This document shows positions 29,895 through 39,172 of a stretch of 44,466 bases of DNA, in pieces. The notes below the pieces were generated by a model, which was not told the origin of the DNA, ran no database searches, and worked only from the letters and a program-made list of their open reading frames with translations. The stretch is from Basidiobolus meristosporus CBS 931.73 (Eukaryota; Basidiobolomycota; Basidiobolomycetes; Basidiobolales; Basidiobolaceae), in NCBI GenBank assembly GCA_002104905.1, contig MCFE01000693.1, forward strand, positions 1-44,466, given 5' to 3'. How positions within the stretch are numbered: position 1 is the first letter of the stretch; each line of letters opens with the position of its first letter. The position numbers and the translations under genes are program-made.

Positions 29895-30263
29895 TGTTGC
29901 AATTTAAGAAGTGATATGGATATAAGGAACTTATCAAGAAATAGTGATAATAGATGAACTGTTGTTTATTAATAGAGAGGCTCAGTATTTATACCTTTGT
30001 AGAAGTAATATAGCTGTAGCACTAAGTAAGGAGGGTTTCTCAATATTCAGGAGCATTCTGTAACAGTTTCAGGGTTAGTACATAATGCTTAGTAATAGTG
30101 CTAATTTGATCCTGACTATAGGGGAATAATCATAAGATCATAGATCTGAAGAAAGTGGCAAAGTTAGAGCTGTAAATTAGTCCCATAGTGACCAAGAATA
30201 GTCCAGAATTGTCAAGTAATTTTTTAGCTGCTGAATGATACCATATAGTCTAATATTTCTACA
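29895..30263 (-). repeat. Copia-2B 3' LTR
   Basis: Left end TGTTGCAATTTAAG, right end AATATTTCTACA, so the outer terminus on the minus strand starts TGTAGAAATATT. It closely matches 38804-39172, and less closely 32843-33211. The TATA-like GTATTTATACC lies at about 29979-29990. Confidence 0.92.
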
Positions 30264-30428
30264 CTCCCCCTCAACTACATAATTTCATGATCCTAATTCC
30301 TCCCTGAGATTCTCAAATTGTGGCCTAGCTAGTGGTTTTGTCAATATATCTGCCACCCTTTTGTTAGTTGGGCAGTACACTAACTCTAATAAGTTACTTT
30401 CTACAGCTTCCCTCACAAAGTGATGCTG
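30264..30428 (-). pseudogene. Copia-2B RNase H C-terminus and polypurine tract
   Basis: The minus strand reads HHFVREAVESNLLELVYC, then VADILTKPLARPQFENLREE with a stop, the standard end of a copia pol. The polypurine tract AGTTGAGGGGGAG (rc of 30264-30277) separates it from the LTR. The upstream side stops at the Gypsy-3 LTR (30429), marking the insertion of Gypsy-3 into Copia-2B. Confidence 0.9.
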
Positions 30429-30797
30429 TGTTACAAGTCTTGATATAAGAGTTGTAGAGGAATTGGGAGTTTAGCTAGTATTGTATTCTCTAAAACTTAA
30501 ACTGATTTTTATTGAGATTCCAGCAGTTCTGTATATAGGTTTTGCCAGATCAATTGCTGACCAATTGTATTTCCTAGTGTGGGTTGTGGCTGATGACTCA
30601 TTTGATTGCATAATCATCACCCAATAAGATCCTACTTAATATATCTATTTCTGTCTGATAAGGATCTGCCGATTCATTTGCTGACTAATCCTACTAATTT
30701 GAGCTATAATACTGATATACTGATAACCTGAACATATAACTAATTGATTTGAGTAAAAATAGATTTAATTTAAAGATTCAAGCAGCAGAGCATAACA
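30429..30797 (-). repeat. Gypsy-3 3' LTR
   Basis: 369 bp from TGTTACAAGTC to AGCATAACA, aligned with the LTRs of Gypsy-1 and Gypsy-4. It abuts the Copia-2B RNase H on its left. Confidence 0.92.
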
Positions 30798-32842
30798 TTC
30801 TCCCCTGCTAAAGTGAGAGGGTTCTCCTGAATCTCTTCTATTGTGATATCAATATCTTGATTGCTCAGTATTATCAGCAATTCTTGCAAGCTTTAGTCCA
30901 TCTCTATGCACTCAGTCTTCTTGGATATTGCCTTGTTTGTCCACTAGTTGGTAAGCTGCAAATGGACATTCTCTGATGATCTTGAATTGCCCTGTCCATT
31001 ATGGCTCAAACTTCTTCTGAGTGTTTTGTCTTAGCAATACAAAGTTCCCAACTGTCAATACTTCTGGTGCTATAGTCTTATCAAATCTCTGCTTCATCTT
31101 TTCTGCACTTTGAGATACCTAGGTCTGTGCCTCTTAACATCTTTATTCCAGTTGCTGGTGTCTACTGGGCTGACTAAGTTCATCTTCTAAGGCATCTGAA
31201 AGCTTTGGTTGTGTGAGATCTCCTGGAATCCTTGGTTCACATCCATACACTACGTAAAATGGCAATTGCTGGGTGGTGGTGTGTACTCTGACTCTGCATG
31301 AAAAGAGTGCTTAGTCTATATGCTTATCCCATCTACTGACAGCTCCACTTGCATACTTGGTCAGCACTTTTCCAAATAATCCATTAAACCATTCAGTGAC
31401 TCCATTAGTTCTGGGGTGATATGCCAAGGTTTTCAGGTGTTTGAACTGCTGCATTTCCAGGTTAGCTTTCAATGTTTTTGCAATAAAGATTGCACCTCTA
31501 TCAGATAAAATCTCTACAGGGCGTCTAAACTTCATAAGGATCTCATGGTAGATGAAACTTGCAACCTCTTGTTCACTGGCTATAGGTACAGCTTTAGCCA
31601 CTGGCCGTTTAGTGGCATGGTCAATTGCTACTACAATCCAATGGTTGCATTTCCTGGTAGTTGGCAGTCTTCCAATAAAGTCAATTCCGCATCTTTCAAA
31701 TGGTCTTACAGGCTCCAAGGGAAAGAATTTAGCTATTATCTGTGGTAGGCCTTGGTTGATTTGGCAATGTGGGCATGTTTTCACTAGCTTCTCAATGTCA
31801 TGTTTCATTCTGGGCCACCATGCTCTGGCTTTCACAAGGCTTTAGGTTCCTTCAATTCCAAAATGTCTACATCCATTGTGTAGCTTATGTATCAAATCCA
31901 GGCAAGAAACATAAGGGCAATAGACAATAGGTCTTCCATCAACAATCTTGTAGTGTGTTTCATCCTGTAATACAAATTTACTGGCTTCATCTTGGATTAT
32001 CTTCTTGATATCTTCATCCACCTCATTAGAAGTGGCTTGGTCCTCTAAGTACCTTGGTAATAGGCTGGGCCAATCTGATTCATGCACCATGTTGAGTTGT
32101 GCAACTTGATCTAATCTTGATAAGGCATCAGCAACCGTGTTGTTTTTTCCAGGGCAGTAGACAATCTCCAAGTCAAATTGCGGAATGTATTCACTCCATC
32201 TTGTCATTCTTCTAGAGAGTACCTTCTGAGTAAATATATACTTGAGGAAGGTATGATCAGTCTTTACAGTGCATTTGACTCCTTCAATATAGCATCTCTA
32301 TGTCTTTAAACAGTGTATTATAGCAAGCATCTCCTTCTCATGCACTGGATAGTCTTGTTCTGCTGAGTTCAGTTTATTGGACTCAAAAGCAACTTGGTAG
32401 TCCTTTCCCTTGTGTTCTTGGCTCAACACTCCACCAATTACATAATCTGAAGCATCTGTGCACAGAGTAAACTCTTTTCTGAAGTCAGGTATTCTTAAGC
32501 TTAGCAGCTTAGCAAGTTCATTGTTGAGTGTAGGAAGGCAGTTTCACAAGCTATGTCCCACTTGTAGGTATTGTCTTTCTCAAGGATATCAGCTAAAGGG
32601 GCTGCAATACTTACAAAGGACTTGACAAATCTTTGATAATAGGAAACAATTCCAAGGAATGATCTGAGCCCTGATATGCTATGATCTGAGCCCTGATATG
32701 CTATGGCGCTGCTTCAGATTCTTGATTACTTTTACCTTCTTGGGGTCCAAGGTTACTCCTGTGCTAGTCACTATGTGTCCCAGATATTCTACATGTTCCT
32801 CGAAGAATTCACACTTGGGTAGCTTGTCATAAAGCTTGTTCT
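30798..32842 (-). pseudogene. Gypsy-3 pol remnant (RT end, RNase H, integrase)
   Basis: Open runs at 32207-31842 and 31835-31311 cover RNase H to integrase. ARAWWPRMKHDIEKLVKTCP and CQINQ belong to the zinc domain, and RCGIDFIGRLP and PVEILSDRGAIFIAKTL hold both core Asp. HPRTNGVTEWFNGLFGK provides the Glu, so the D,D,E triad is intact. The C-terminal domain (30830-31300) and the RNase H/RT part (32210-32842) have frameshifts. A 22-bp tandem duplication lies at 32660-32703. Confidence 0.88.
32660..32703. repeat. 22-bp tandem duplication
   Basis: TGATCTGAGCCCTGATATGCTA occurs twice in direct succession (32660 and 32682) in the Gypsy-3 RT thumb region. The other gypsy copies have it once. It shifts the frame. 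Confidence 0.93.
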
Positions 32843-33211
32843 TGTTGAAATATTGAACTATTTGGTATCATTCAGCAGCTAAAAATTTACTTAACAATTC
32901 TAGGCTAGTCTTAGTCACTGTAGGACTCATTTACTGCCTTAACTTTGCCACTTTCTCTGGATATATGATCTTATGATTATTCCCCTATAGTCAGGATCAA
33001 ATTAGCACTATCACCAAACATTATGTACTAACCCTGAAACAGTTACAGAATGCTCCTGAATATTGAGAAACCCTCCCTACTTGGTGTTGCAGCTGTATTA
33101 CTTCTACAAAGGTATAAATACTGAGCTTCTTTATGAATAAGCAACAGTTCAGCTATTATCACTATTTCTTGAAAAGTTCCTTATATCCAAATCACTTCTT
33201 GAATTGCAACA
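32843..33211 (+). repeat. Copia-2A 5' LTR
   Basis: 369 bp from TGTTGAAATATTG to ATTGCAACA. A TATA-like GGTATAAATACTG lies at 33111-33123. The next base starts the primer-binding site GGTTATGAGCCC (33212-33223), a 12-nt complement of the initiator tRNA-Met anticodon arm. Confidence 0.93.
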
Positions 33212-33223
33212 GGTTATGAGCCC
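33212..33223 (+). other. Copia-2A primer-binding site
   Basis: GGTTATGAGCCC, as in the Copia-1 family. The ATG inside it (33216) opens a nine-codon frame that ends at TAA before the likely gag start at 33248, so in this family it would be a short upstream frame. Confidence 0.82.
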
Positions 33224-33247
33224 CGATTGCCTTAATCTATTCTAAAT

Positions 33248-34014
33248 ATGACTTCTACCAGCAAACAAAGCAATACCAACATCTTCCCTGTAAAGGAGAG
33301 GTTTGATGGGAAGAACTACAGACTTTGGAGAATCAAGATGCAGATCCACCTTGAGGAAAGAAAGCTTTGGAACATAGTAACAGGAAAAGAAGTTGAGCCC
33401 AAAGGAACAGCAGAAGATGTGGAGAAGTTTCAAGAGAAGGAGAGAAAGGCCTTCAATGCCATATCCATCAATGTGCAAGACTCCTTCATTGGACAAATCC
33501 ATGCCTCAAATACTGCCAAAGCAGCATGGGAATCCTTAGAGAAGATCTTTAGAGCAAAGTCAGTATCAAGCAAGCTTTATTTGAAATGAAAGTTCTTCAA
33601 CATGAGGAAGAAGCCAGATGATGACATGCTACAACTCATTACCAGAATGGAGACACTTGCAGAAGACCTTTACAGTATAAATGCTGGTGTAGATGATGAA
33701 GAAAAGATACTCTGTCTGCGTTGCAGCCTACCAGACAAGTATGAGCCACTCACACTTTCTTTTGAAAGCAGAGAAGACAACTTGACTTTAGACTATGTCA
33801 AATGAAGACTTCTCCATGAAGAACTCAGACATAATGATTAAGCAGAGAAAATTGAAGATAATGCTTTGTTCAGGTCAGAAAGGCACTCAGAAAAGAAAGG
33901 AAAGCAACAAAGCCAAGGAAAACCTGGTTGCTGCAACTATTGTAAAAAGCCAGGACACTGGGCAAGAGAATGCAAGAAGAAACAAGCAGACAAAAAACAG
34001 AAATTAGAGAGGTA
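33248..34014 (+). pseudogene. Copia-2A Gag
   Basis: The likely start is MTSTSKQSNTNIFPVKERFD at 33248. FDGKNYRLWRIKMQIHLEE is the copia Gag motif, and RKLWNIVTGKEV keeps the Trp that is a stop in both Copia-1 copies. NTAKAAWESLEKIF follows. A TGA interrupts near 33587 (LYLK then KFFNMRKK) and another stop lies near 33803. The knuckle CNYCKKPGHWAREC is in the same frame at about 33937-33975. The frame ends at a stop after KQKLER (34014). Confidence 0.9.
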
Positions 34015-34310
34015 AACCACATAACTACTGATGAGCAGTTATTTGTAAGCATACAAGATAGTGCAAGTAACCAAAGTAATGAATGGGGTATTAACTCTGG
34101 AGCATCACAGCATATTTGTGGTATAAAGGAGTGGTTCAGCAACTTAAAAACTATTCCCATAAGAAAGGTTTATCTGGGAGATAACTCTGCATTGGAAGCT
34201 ACCGCCAGTGGGTCTATAAAACAAAATATGAGTGATAACTCCGGGGCAACAACAGCAAAACTGACTGACACACTCTATTATACCTGGAATAGCTAAGAAC
34301 CTACTCTCAG
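34015..34310 (+). pseudogene. Copia-2A aspartic protease with Asp-to-Asn change
   Basis: The active site reads EWGINSGASQHICGIKEW, with Asn in the catalytic position. IPIRKVYLGDNSALEATASG and KLTDTLYY continue the fold. A stop after YTWNS (34294) precedes remains of LLSVSKATTQGL. Copia-2B has the same Asn at 37930-37945, so the change may be ancestral to both copies or arisen twice. Confidence 0.88.
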
Positions 34311-34469
34311 TCAGTAAAGCAACTACTCAGGGACTGAAATTAGTTTTTACTTAGCTGGGCTGCTCAATATTGAGTTAAAAGGAACAAAAATTAGCTTTGG
34401 GAATCAGAGATCACAATATATACAAGTTACAATGCTAGATCATTATACCTGAGTATGTCAACATTGCTG

Positions 34470-35539
34470 AAACTGATGAAACCAACTGGGAGACGTGGCA
34501 TAGGATGCTAGGACACATAGGGGAACAGACAATGAGCCAATTGGGGAAAAATCAACTAGTTTTGGGCCTAAATTACACAACTCCAAACAAATTGAATGTC
34601 TGTAAGGGATTTTCATATGGCAAACAAGCTAGGCAATGTTTCAAGACTTCAGGAGGCATCAATACCACCACAATTCTGGCTATTGTACACTAAGACATAT
34701 GTAGGCCCATGAGAACACTGTCCTTTAGAGCCAAGAGATGCTTTATGATGCTTATTGATGACAAAACAAGATATACACCGGTGTATTTCCTCAAAACAAA
34801 GGATGAAGCTTTAGAGACGCTTAAGCACTTTAAGAACATGGCAGAAATACAAACTGGGTATAAATTGAAGGTACTACAAAGTGATAATGGAGGAGAATAC
34901 TGCTCAAAGGAGTTTGCATAATACTGTTTGTCTGCTGGTATACATCAACAGACCACAGTTCCTCATACTCCACAGCAAAATGGAGTAGCAGAATGTGCAA
35001 ATAGAACAATAGTAGAGATGGGAAGATCTATGCTACATGATAAGGGAATTGACAACAAGTTTTGGGCTGAATCTGTTGCTACCGCTGTATGCATCAATAA
35101 CAGATGCCCAACATCAGCACTACCTGATTCTACACTCTTTCAAGCATATACAGGCAAAAAACCAGATCTCCAGCACCTCAAGATCTTTGGCAGTGATGTT
35201 TTCTATTACATCCCTGACAAAAAATGCTCAAAGTTGGAGCCAACAAGTAGGATAGGGATCTTTCTTGGGTATTGTGAAGATACAAAAGGTTATAGAGTGT
35301 ATGATGGCAAAATTCAGAAGCTGATCAAGAGCAGGGACGTTGTATTTGAGGAGAATTCAGATCAGAAAGCCACAGAAATCATTGGCCAGCTGCCTGATGA
35401 TGCAATGAACACTGATGAAGAAGATATGTACCAAATCCAGCCAGATATGGAAGATACTTCTACTAGTTCCAGATCAGAACAGATTATCCCAGTTAGGAGA
35501 TCTACCAGAATAAGAAATGCCCCTGGATCCTGGTGGTAG
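34470..35539 (+). pseudogene. Copia-2A integrase
   Basis: The zinc region begins with HRMLGHIGEQTMSQL and VCKGFSYGKQ; the second Cys (CKGC in Copia-2B) is Phe here. The core has LIDDKTRYTPVYF, LQSDNGGEYCS and QQNGVAECANR, giving D and E of the triad; the first Asp region has a stop (HxDICRPM near 34692). IFLGYCEDTKGYRVYDGK and the C-terminal acidic linker (EDMYQIQPDMED) run to a stop at 35537. Two stops (34692 and 34919) break it. Confidence 0.92.
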
Positions 35540-35593
35540 ATATCCAATGATTACAAAGAAGCTTATTTTGCCTTATGTGCCAAACCTCAGAAT

Positions 35594-35995
35594 TTGGAAC
35601 AGGCAATGCAAAGTCCAGATGATACAAAGTGGCAACAAGCCATGCAGGAGGAGTATCAATCACTGATCAAGGCAAAAACGTGGGAACTGATAATTTTTAC
35701 AATTGGGAGAAAGCCAATAGGATGTAGATGGGTCCACAAAATCAAGATAACCTCAAATGGTGCCATTAATAAGTACAAGGCTAGATTGGTGGCTAAAGGC
35801 TATTCCCAGATCCAGGGACTAGACTTTAAGGAAACATTTGCTCCGGTTGCCAAGTTTAACTCTATTAGGACAGTTCTAGCCCTGGCAGTTGTACACAGTC
35901 TAGATCTACACCCAATGGACATCAAAACAGCCTTTCTAAATGGGGATTTGCAAGAAGCTATATATATGGAGCAACCTGAAGGTTTTACCAATCCA
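35594..35995 (+). pseudogene. Copia-2A reverse transcriptase, N-terminal half
   Basis: RVT_2 motifs are clear: WQQAMQEEYQSLIKAKTWEL, KPIGCRWVHKIKITSNG, YKARLVAKGYSQIQGLDF, ETFAPVAK and MDIKTAFLNGDLQEAIYMEQ, which holds the first catalytic Asp. It is open throughout and stops at PEGFTNP, where the inverted Copia-2B sequence begins. The YVDD half is absent. Confidence 0.95.
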
Positions 35996-36480
35996 TAAGT
36001 TTGCACACCTTATGGGGGCCATTTGAATTGGTAAAACCTTCAGGTTGCTCCATATATATAGCTTCTTGCAGATCCCCATTTAGAAAGGCTGTTTTGACAT
36101 CAATTTGGTGTAGATCTACACTGTGTACAGCTGACAGGGCTAGAACTGTCCTAATTAAATCAAACTTGGCAACCAGAGCAAATTTTTCTCTAAAGTCTAG
36201 TCCTTGTATCTGGGAATAGCCTTTAGCCACCAATCTAGCCTTATACTTATCAACGGCACCATTTGAGGTTATCTTGATCTTGTAGACCCATCTACATACT
36301 ATTGGCTTTCTCCCATTTGGTAAATCTAACAGTTCCCACATTTTTGCCTTGATCAGTGATTGGTACTCCTTCTTCATGGCTTGTTGCCACATAGTGGCAT
36401 CTGGACTTTGCATTGCCAGTTCCAAATTCTGAGGTTTGGCACATAAGGCAAGATAAGCTTCTTCATGATCATTGGATGTC
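35996..36480 (-). pseudogene. Copia-2B reverse transcriptase, N-terminal half
   Basis: It has the same motifs as Copia-2A: WQQAMKKEYQSLIKAKMWEL, KPIVCRWVYKIKITSNG, EKFALVAKFD and DVKTAFLNGDLQEAIYMEQ. It reaches slightly further (NGPHKVCKL) before the junction at 35996. Gly-to-Val in KPIGCRW and loss of Pro in FAPVAK suggest relaxed selection. The second half of RT is missing. Confidence 0.94.
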
Positions 36481-36519
36481 TGTCACCAGGATCCAGGCGC
36501 ATTTCTTATTCTGGTAGAT

Positions 36520-37640
36520 CTCCCAACTGAGATAATCTGCTCTGATCTGGAACTGGCAGAATTATCATCCATATCTGACTGAGCTAGGCGCATATCTTCA
36601 TCATTAGTGTTGTTTGCATCATCAGGTAGCTGGCCAATGATTTCAGTGGCTTTGGGATCTTAATACTCCTCAGATACAACGTCCCTGCTCTTGATCAGCT
36701 TCTGAATTTTGCCATCATACACTCTACACCCTTTAGTATCTTCACAATACCCAAGAAAGATCCCTATCCTACTTGTTGGCTCCAACTTTGAGCATTTTTT
36801 GTCAGGGATGTAATAGAAAACATCACTGCCAAAGATCTTGAGGTGCTGGAGATCTGGTTTTTTGCCTGTATATGCTTCAAAAGGTGTACAATTATGTAGT
36901 GTTGTTGTAGGACATATATTCTTAATGTTTATTGCGGTAGCAACAGATTCAGCCCAAAACCTGTGGGCCATTCCCTTATCATGTAGCATAGATCTTCCCA
37001 TCTCTACTATTGTTCTATTTGCGCATTCTCCTACTGCATTTATTGTGGAGTATGAGGAACTGTGGTCTGTTAAAGTATACCAGTAGATGAGTAGCATTTT
37101 GCAAACTCCTTTGAACAGTATTCTCCTCCATTGTCACTTTGTAGTACCTTCAATTTACACTCAGTTTGTGTTTCCTCTATGTTCTTAAAGTGCTTAAGTG
37201 TCTCTAAGGCTTTATCCTTTGTTTTGAGGAAGTACACCATTGTATATCTTGTTTTGTCATCTATCAATGTCATTAAGTATCTCTTGGCTCCAAAGAACAG
37301 TGTTCTCATGGGCCCACATATGTCTTAGTGTACAATAGCCCACATTTTGGTGGTATTGATGCCTTCTGAGCTCCTGAAATGTTGCCTGGCTTGTTGCCCA
37401 TGAGAACATCCCTTACAAACATTCAATTTGATTGGAATTGAGTAGTGCAGGCCCAAAACAGGTTGATTTTTCACCAATTGGCTCATTTTCTTTTCCCAAA
37501 TGTGTCCTAGCCTCCTCTGCCACATCTTCCAGTTTGCTTCATCAGTTTCAGCAATGTTGACATACTCAGGTACAATGATCTTGCATTGTAACTTGTATAT
37601 ATTGTGATCTCTGATTCCCAAAGCTAATTGTGTCCATTTT
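36520..37640 (-). pseudogene. Copia-2B integrase
   Basis: GAG-pre-integrase (GIRDHNIYKLQ, RRLGHIWEKKMSQL, VCKGCSHGQQARQ) is at 37621-37325, with the HHCC zinc motif intact. The core is split by a stop near 37323 and a frame change near 37070: TLIDDKTRYTMVYF, LQSDNGGEYCSKEF, then GECANRTIVEMGRSMLH, where the Glu of the triad follows Gly instead of Ala. The C-terminal part (IFLGYCEDTKGCRVYDGK) ends with a stop near 36658, and the acidic linker continues out of frame to about 36500. Confidence 0.92.
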
Positions 37641-37689
37641 CACTCAATATTGAGCAGCGCATCATAGTAAAAACAAGTTTCAGTCCCTG

Positions 37690-38000
37690 AGCTGTTGCTT
37701 TACTGACCAAGAGTAGGTTCTTAGCTATTCCAGGTACATAGAGTTTGTCAGTCAGTTTTGCTGTTGTTGCCCCTGAGCTACTGCTCATACTTAGTTATAT
37801 AGACCCTCTGGCAGTAGCTTTCAGAGCAGAGTTAACTCCCAGATAAACCTTTCTTATGGGAATAGTTTTTAAGTTGCTGAACCACTCCTTTATACAACAA
37901 ATATGCTGTGATGCTCCAGAGTTAATACCCCATTCATTACTTTGGTTACTTGCACTCTCTTGTATGCTTACAAATAACTGTTCATCAGTAGTTATGTGGT
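37690..38000 (-). pseudogene. Copia-2B aspartic protease with Asp-to-Asn change
   Basis: EWGINSGASQHICCIKEW at about 37935-37885 shows the same Asn as Copia-2A. IPIRKVYLGVNSALKATARG follows, then a stop near 37793. Remains of the LLSVSKATAQGL stretch are at 37740-37690. Confidence 0.87.
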
Positions 38001-38767
38001 TTACCTCTCTAATTTCTGTTTTTTGTCTGCTTGTTTCTTCTTGCATTCTCTTGCCCAGTGTCCTGGCTTTTTACAATAGTTGCAGCAACCAGGTTTTCCT
38101 TGGCTTTGTTGCTTTCCTTTCTTTTCTGAGTGCCTTTCTGACCTGAACAAAGCATTATCTTCAATTTTCTCTGCTTGATCATTCCGTCTGAGTTCTTCAT
38201 GGAGAAGTCTTCCTTTGACATAGTCTAAAGTCAAGTTGTCTTCTCCGCTTTCAAAAGAAAGTATTGGTGGCTCATACTTGTCTGGTGGGCTGTAAAGCAG
38301 AGAGTGTATCTTTTCTTCATCATCTACGCAAGCATTAATACTGTAAAGTTGTTTTGCTAGTGACTCCATTCTGGTAATGAGCTGTAGCATGTCATCATCT
38401 GGCTTCTTCCTCATGTTGACAAACTTTTGTTTTAAATAAAACTTGCTTGAAACCAACTTTGCGCTAAATATTGTTTCTAAGGACTCCTATGCTGCTTTGG
38501 CAGTATTTGAGGCATGATTAGTCCAGTGAAGGAATCTTGCACATTGATACATATGGCATTAAAGCCCTTTCTCTCCTTCTCTTGAAACTTCTCCACTTCT
38601 TCTGCTGTTGCTTTGGGTGCAACTTCTTTTCCTGTAACTATATTCCAAGGCTTCCTTTCCTTAAGGTGGATCTGCATATTGATTCTCCAAAGTTTGTAGT
38701 TCATTCCTTCAAGCCTCTCCTTCACAGGGAAGATATTTGTGTTGTTCTGTTTGCTGATAGAAGTCAT
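38001..38767 (-). pseudogene. Copia-2B Gag
   Basis: Start at MTSISKQNNTNIFPVKERLE (38767). Motifs: EGMNYKLWRINMQIHLKE, KPWNIVTGKEVAPK, then a frame change near 38477 and an open 151-residue run (38456-38001) with FYLKQKFVNMRKKPDDD, LLHEELRRNDQAEK and the CCHC knuckle CNYCKKPGHWAREC. It retains Gln where Copia-2A has a stop (LKQKF), so the two copies decayed separately. Confidence 0.92.
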
Positions 38768-38791
38768 CTTTAGAATTGATTAAGACAATTG

Positions 38792-38803
38792 GGGCTCTTA
38801 GCC
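38792..38803 (-). other. Copia-2B primer-binding site, degraded
   Basis: The minus strand reads GGCTAAGAGCCC, two mismatches from GGTTATGAGCCC in the other copies. Both lie in the anticodon-loop half, and the ATG is lost. Confidence 0.75.
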
Positions 38804-39172
38804 TGCTGCAACTTAACAAGTGATTTGGATATAAGGAACTTATCAAGAGATAGTGATAATAGCTGAACTGTTGTTTATTAATAGAGAAGCTCAATATTTA
38901 TACCTTTGCAGAAGTAATAATGCTGTAGCACTAAGTAAGGAGGGTTTCTCAATATTCAGGAGCATTCTGTAACAGTTTCAGGGTTAGTACATAATGTTTA
39001 GTAACAGTGCTAATTTGATCCTGACCATAGGGGAATAATCATAAGATCATAGATCTGAAGAAAGTGGCAAAGTTAGAGGGGTAAATTAGTCCCACAGTGA
39101 CCAAGACTAGTCCAGAATTGTTAAGTAAATTCTTAGCTGCTGAATGATATCAAATAGTCCAATATTATAACA
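38804..39172 (-). repeat. Copia-2B 5' LTR
   Basis: 369 bp, plus-strand ends TGCTGCAACTTAAC and TATTATAACA. It is nearly the same as 29895-30263, which with the GTTTT duplication shows these are the two ends of one element. Confidence 0.92.

Larger units (their letters stand above)
30429..32842 (-). mobile_element. Gypsy-3: 3' part of a Ty3/gypsy element
   Basis: It has the 3' LTR (30429-30797), polypurine tract (rc of 30798-30813), integrase, RNase H and part of RT, all on the minus strand. It is cut at 32842 in the RT, at AAGCTTGTTCT, where Copia-2A begins. The rest (RT start, protease, gag, 5' LTR) is absent from the window. Confidence 0.92.
32843..35995 (+). mobile_element. Copia-2A: 5' part of a copia element, nested in Gypsy-3
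   Basis: On the plus strand are the 5' LTR (32843-33211), primer-binding site, gag, protease, integrase and the first half of RT, ending at EQPEGFTNP. It abuts Gypsy-3 RT on the left. On the right it joins Copia-2B in opposite orientation at 35995/35996. Its 3' half and 3' LTR are gone. Its LTR differs more from the two Copia-2B LTRs than they do from each other, so it is an independent insertion and not a duplicate of Copia-2B. Confidence 0.92.
29895..39172 (-). mobile_element. Copia-2B: copia retrotransposon with perfect TSD GTTTT, containing Gypsy-3 and Copia-2A
   Basis: The 5' LTR is 38804-39172 and the 3' LTR 29895-30263, both 369 bp and very similar, on the minus strand. GTTTT flanks both outer ends (29890-29894 and 39173-39177). 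The internal body survives as 38803-35996 (gag to mid-RT) and 30428-30264 (end of RNase H and polypurine tract). The CACTA-1 gene A copy shows the unoccupied site. The missing middle (second half of RT, most of RNase H) lies where the nested elements and a deletion are. Confidence 0.92.
32843..39172. repeat. Large inverted repeat: Copia-2A against Copia-2B
   Basis: The arms are about 32843-35992 and 36027-39172 (about 3150 and 3146 bp) around a 34-bp spacer. Both run from an LTR outer end to the same codons of RT (EGFTN). The arms differ at many sites and have different stops, so this is not a fresh copy of one arm. Near the centre GGTTTTACCAAT (35981-35992) pairs with ATTGGTAAAACC (36027-36038). 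Confidence 0.95.
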
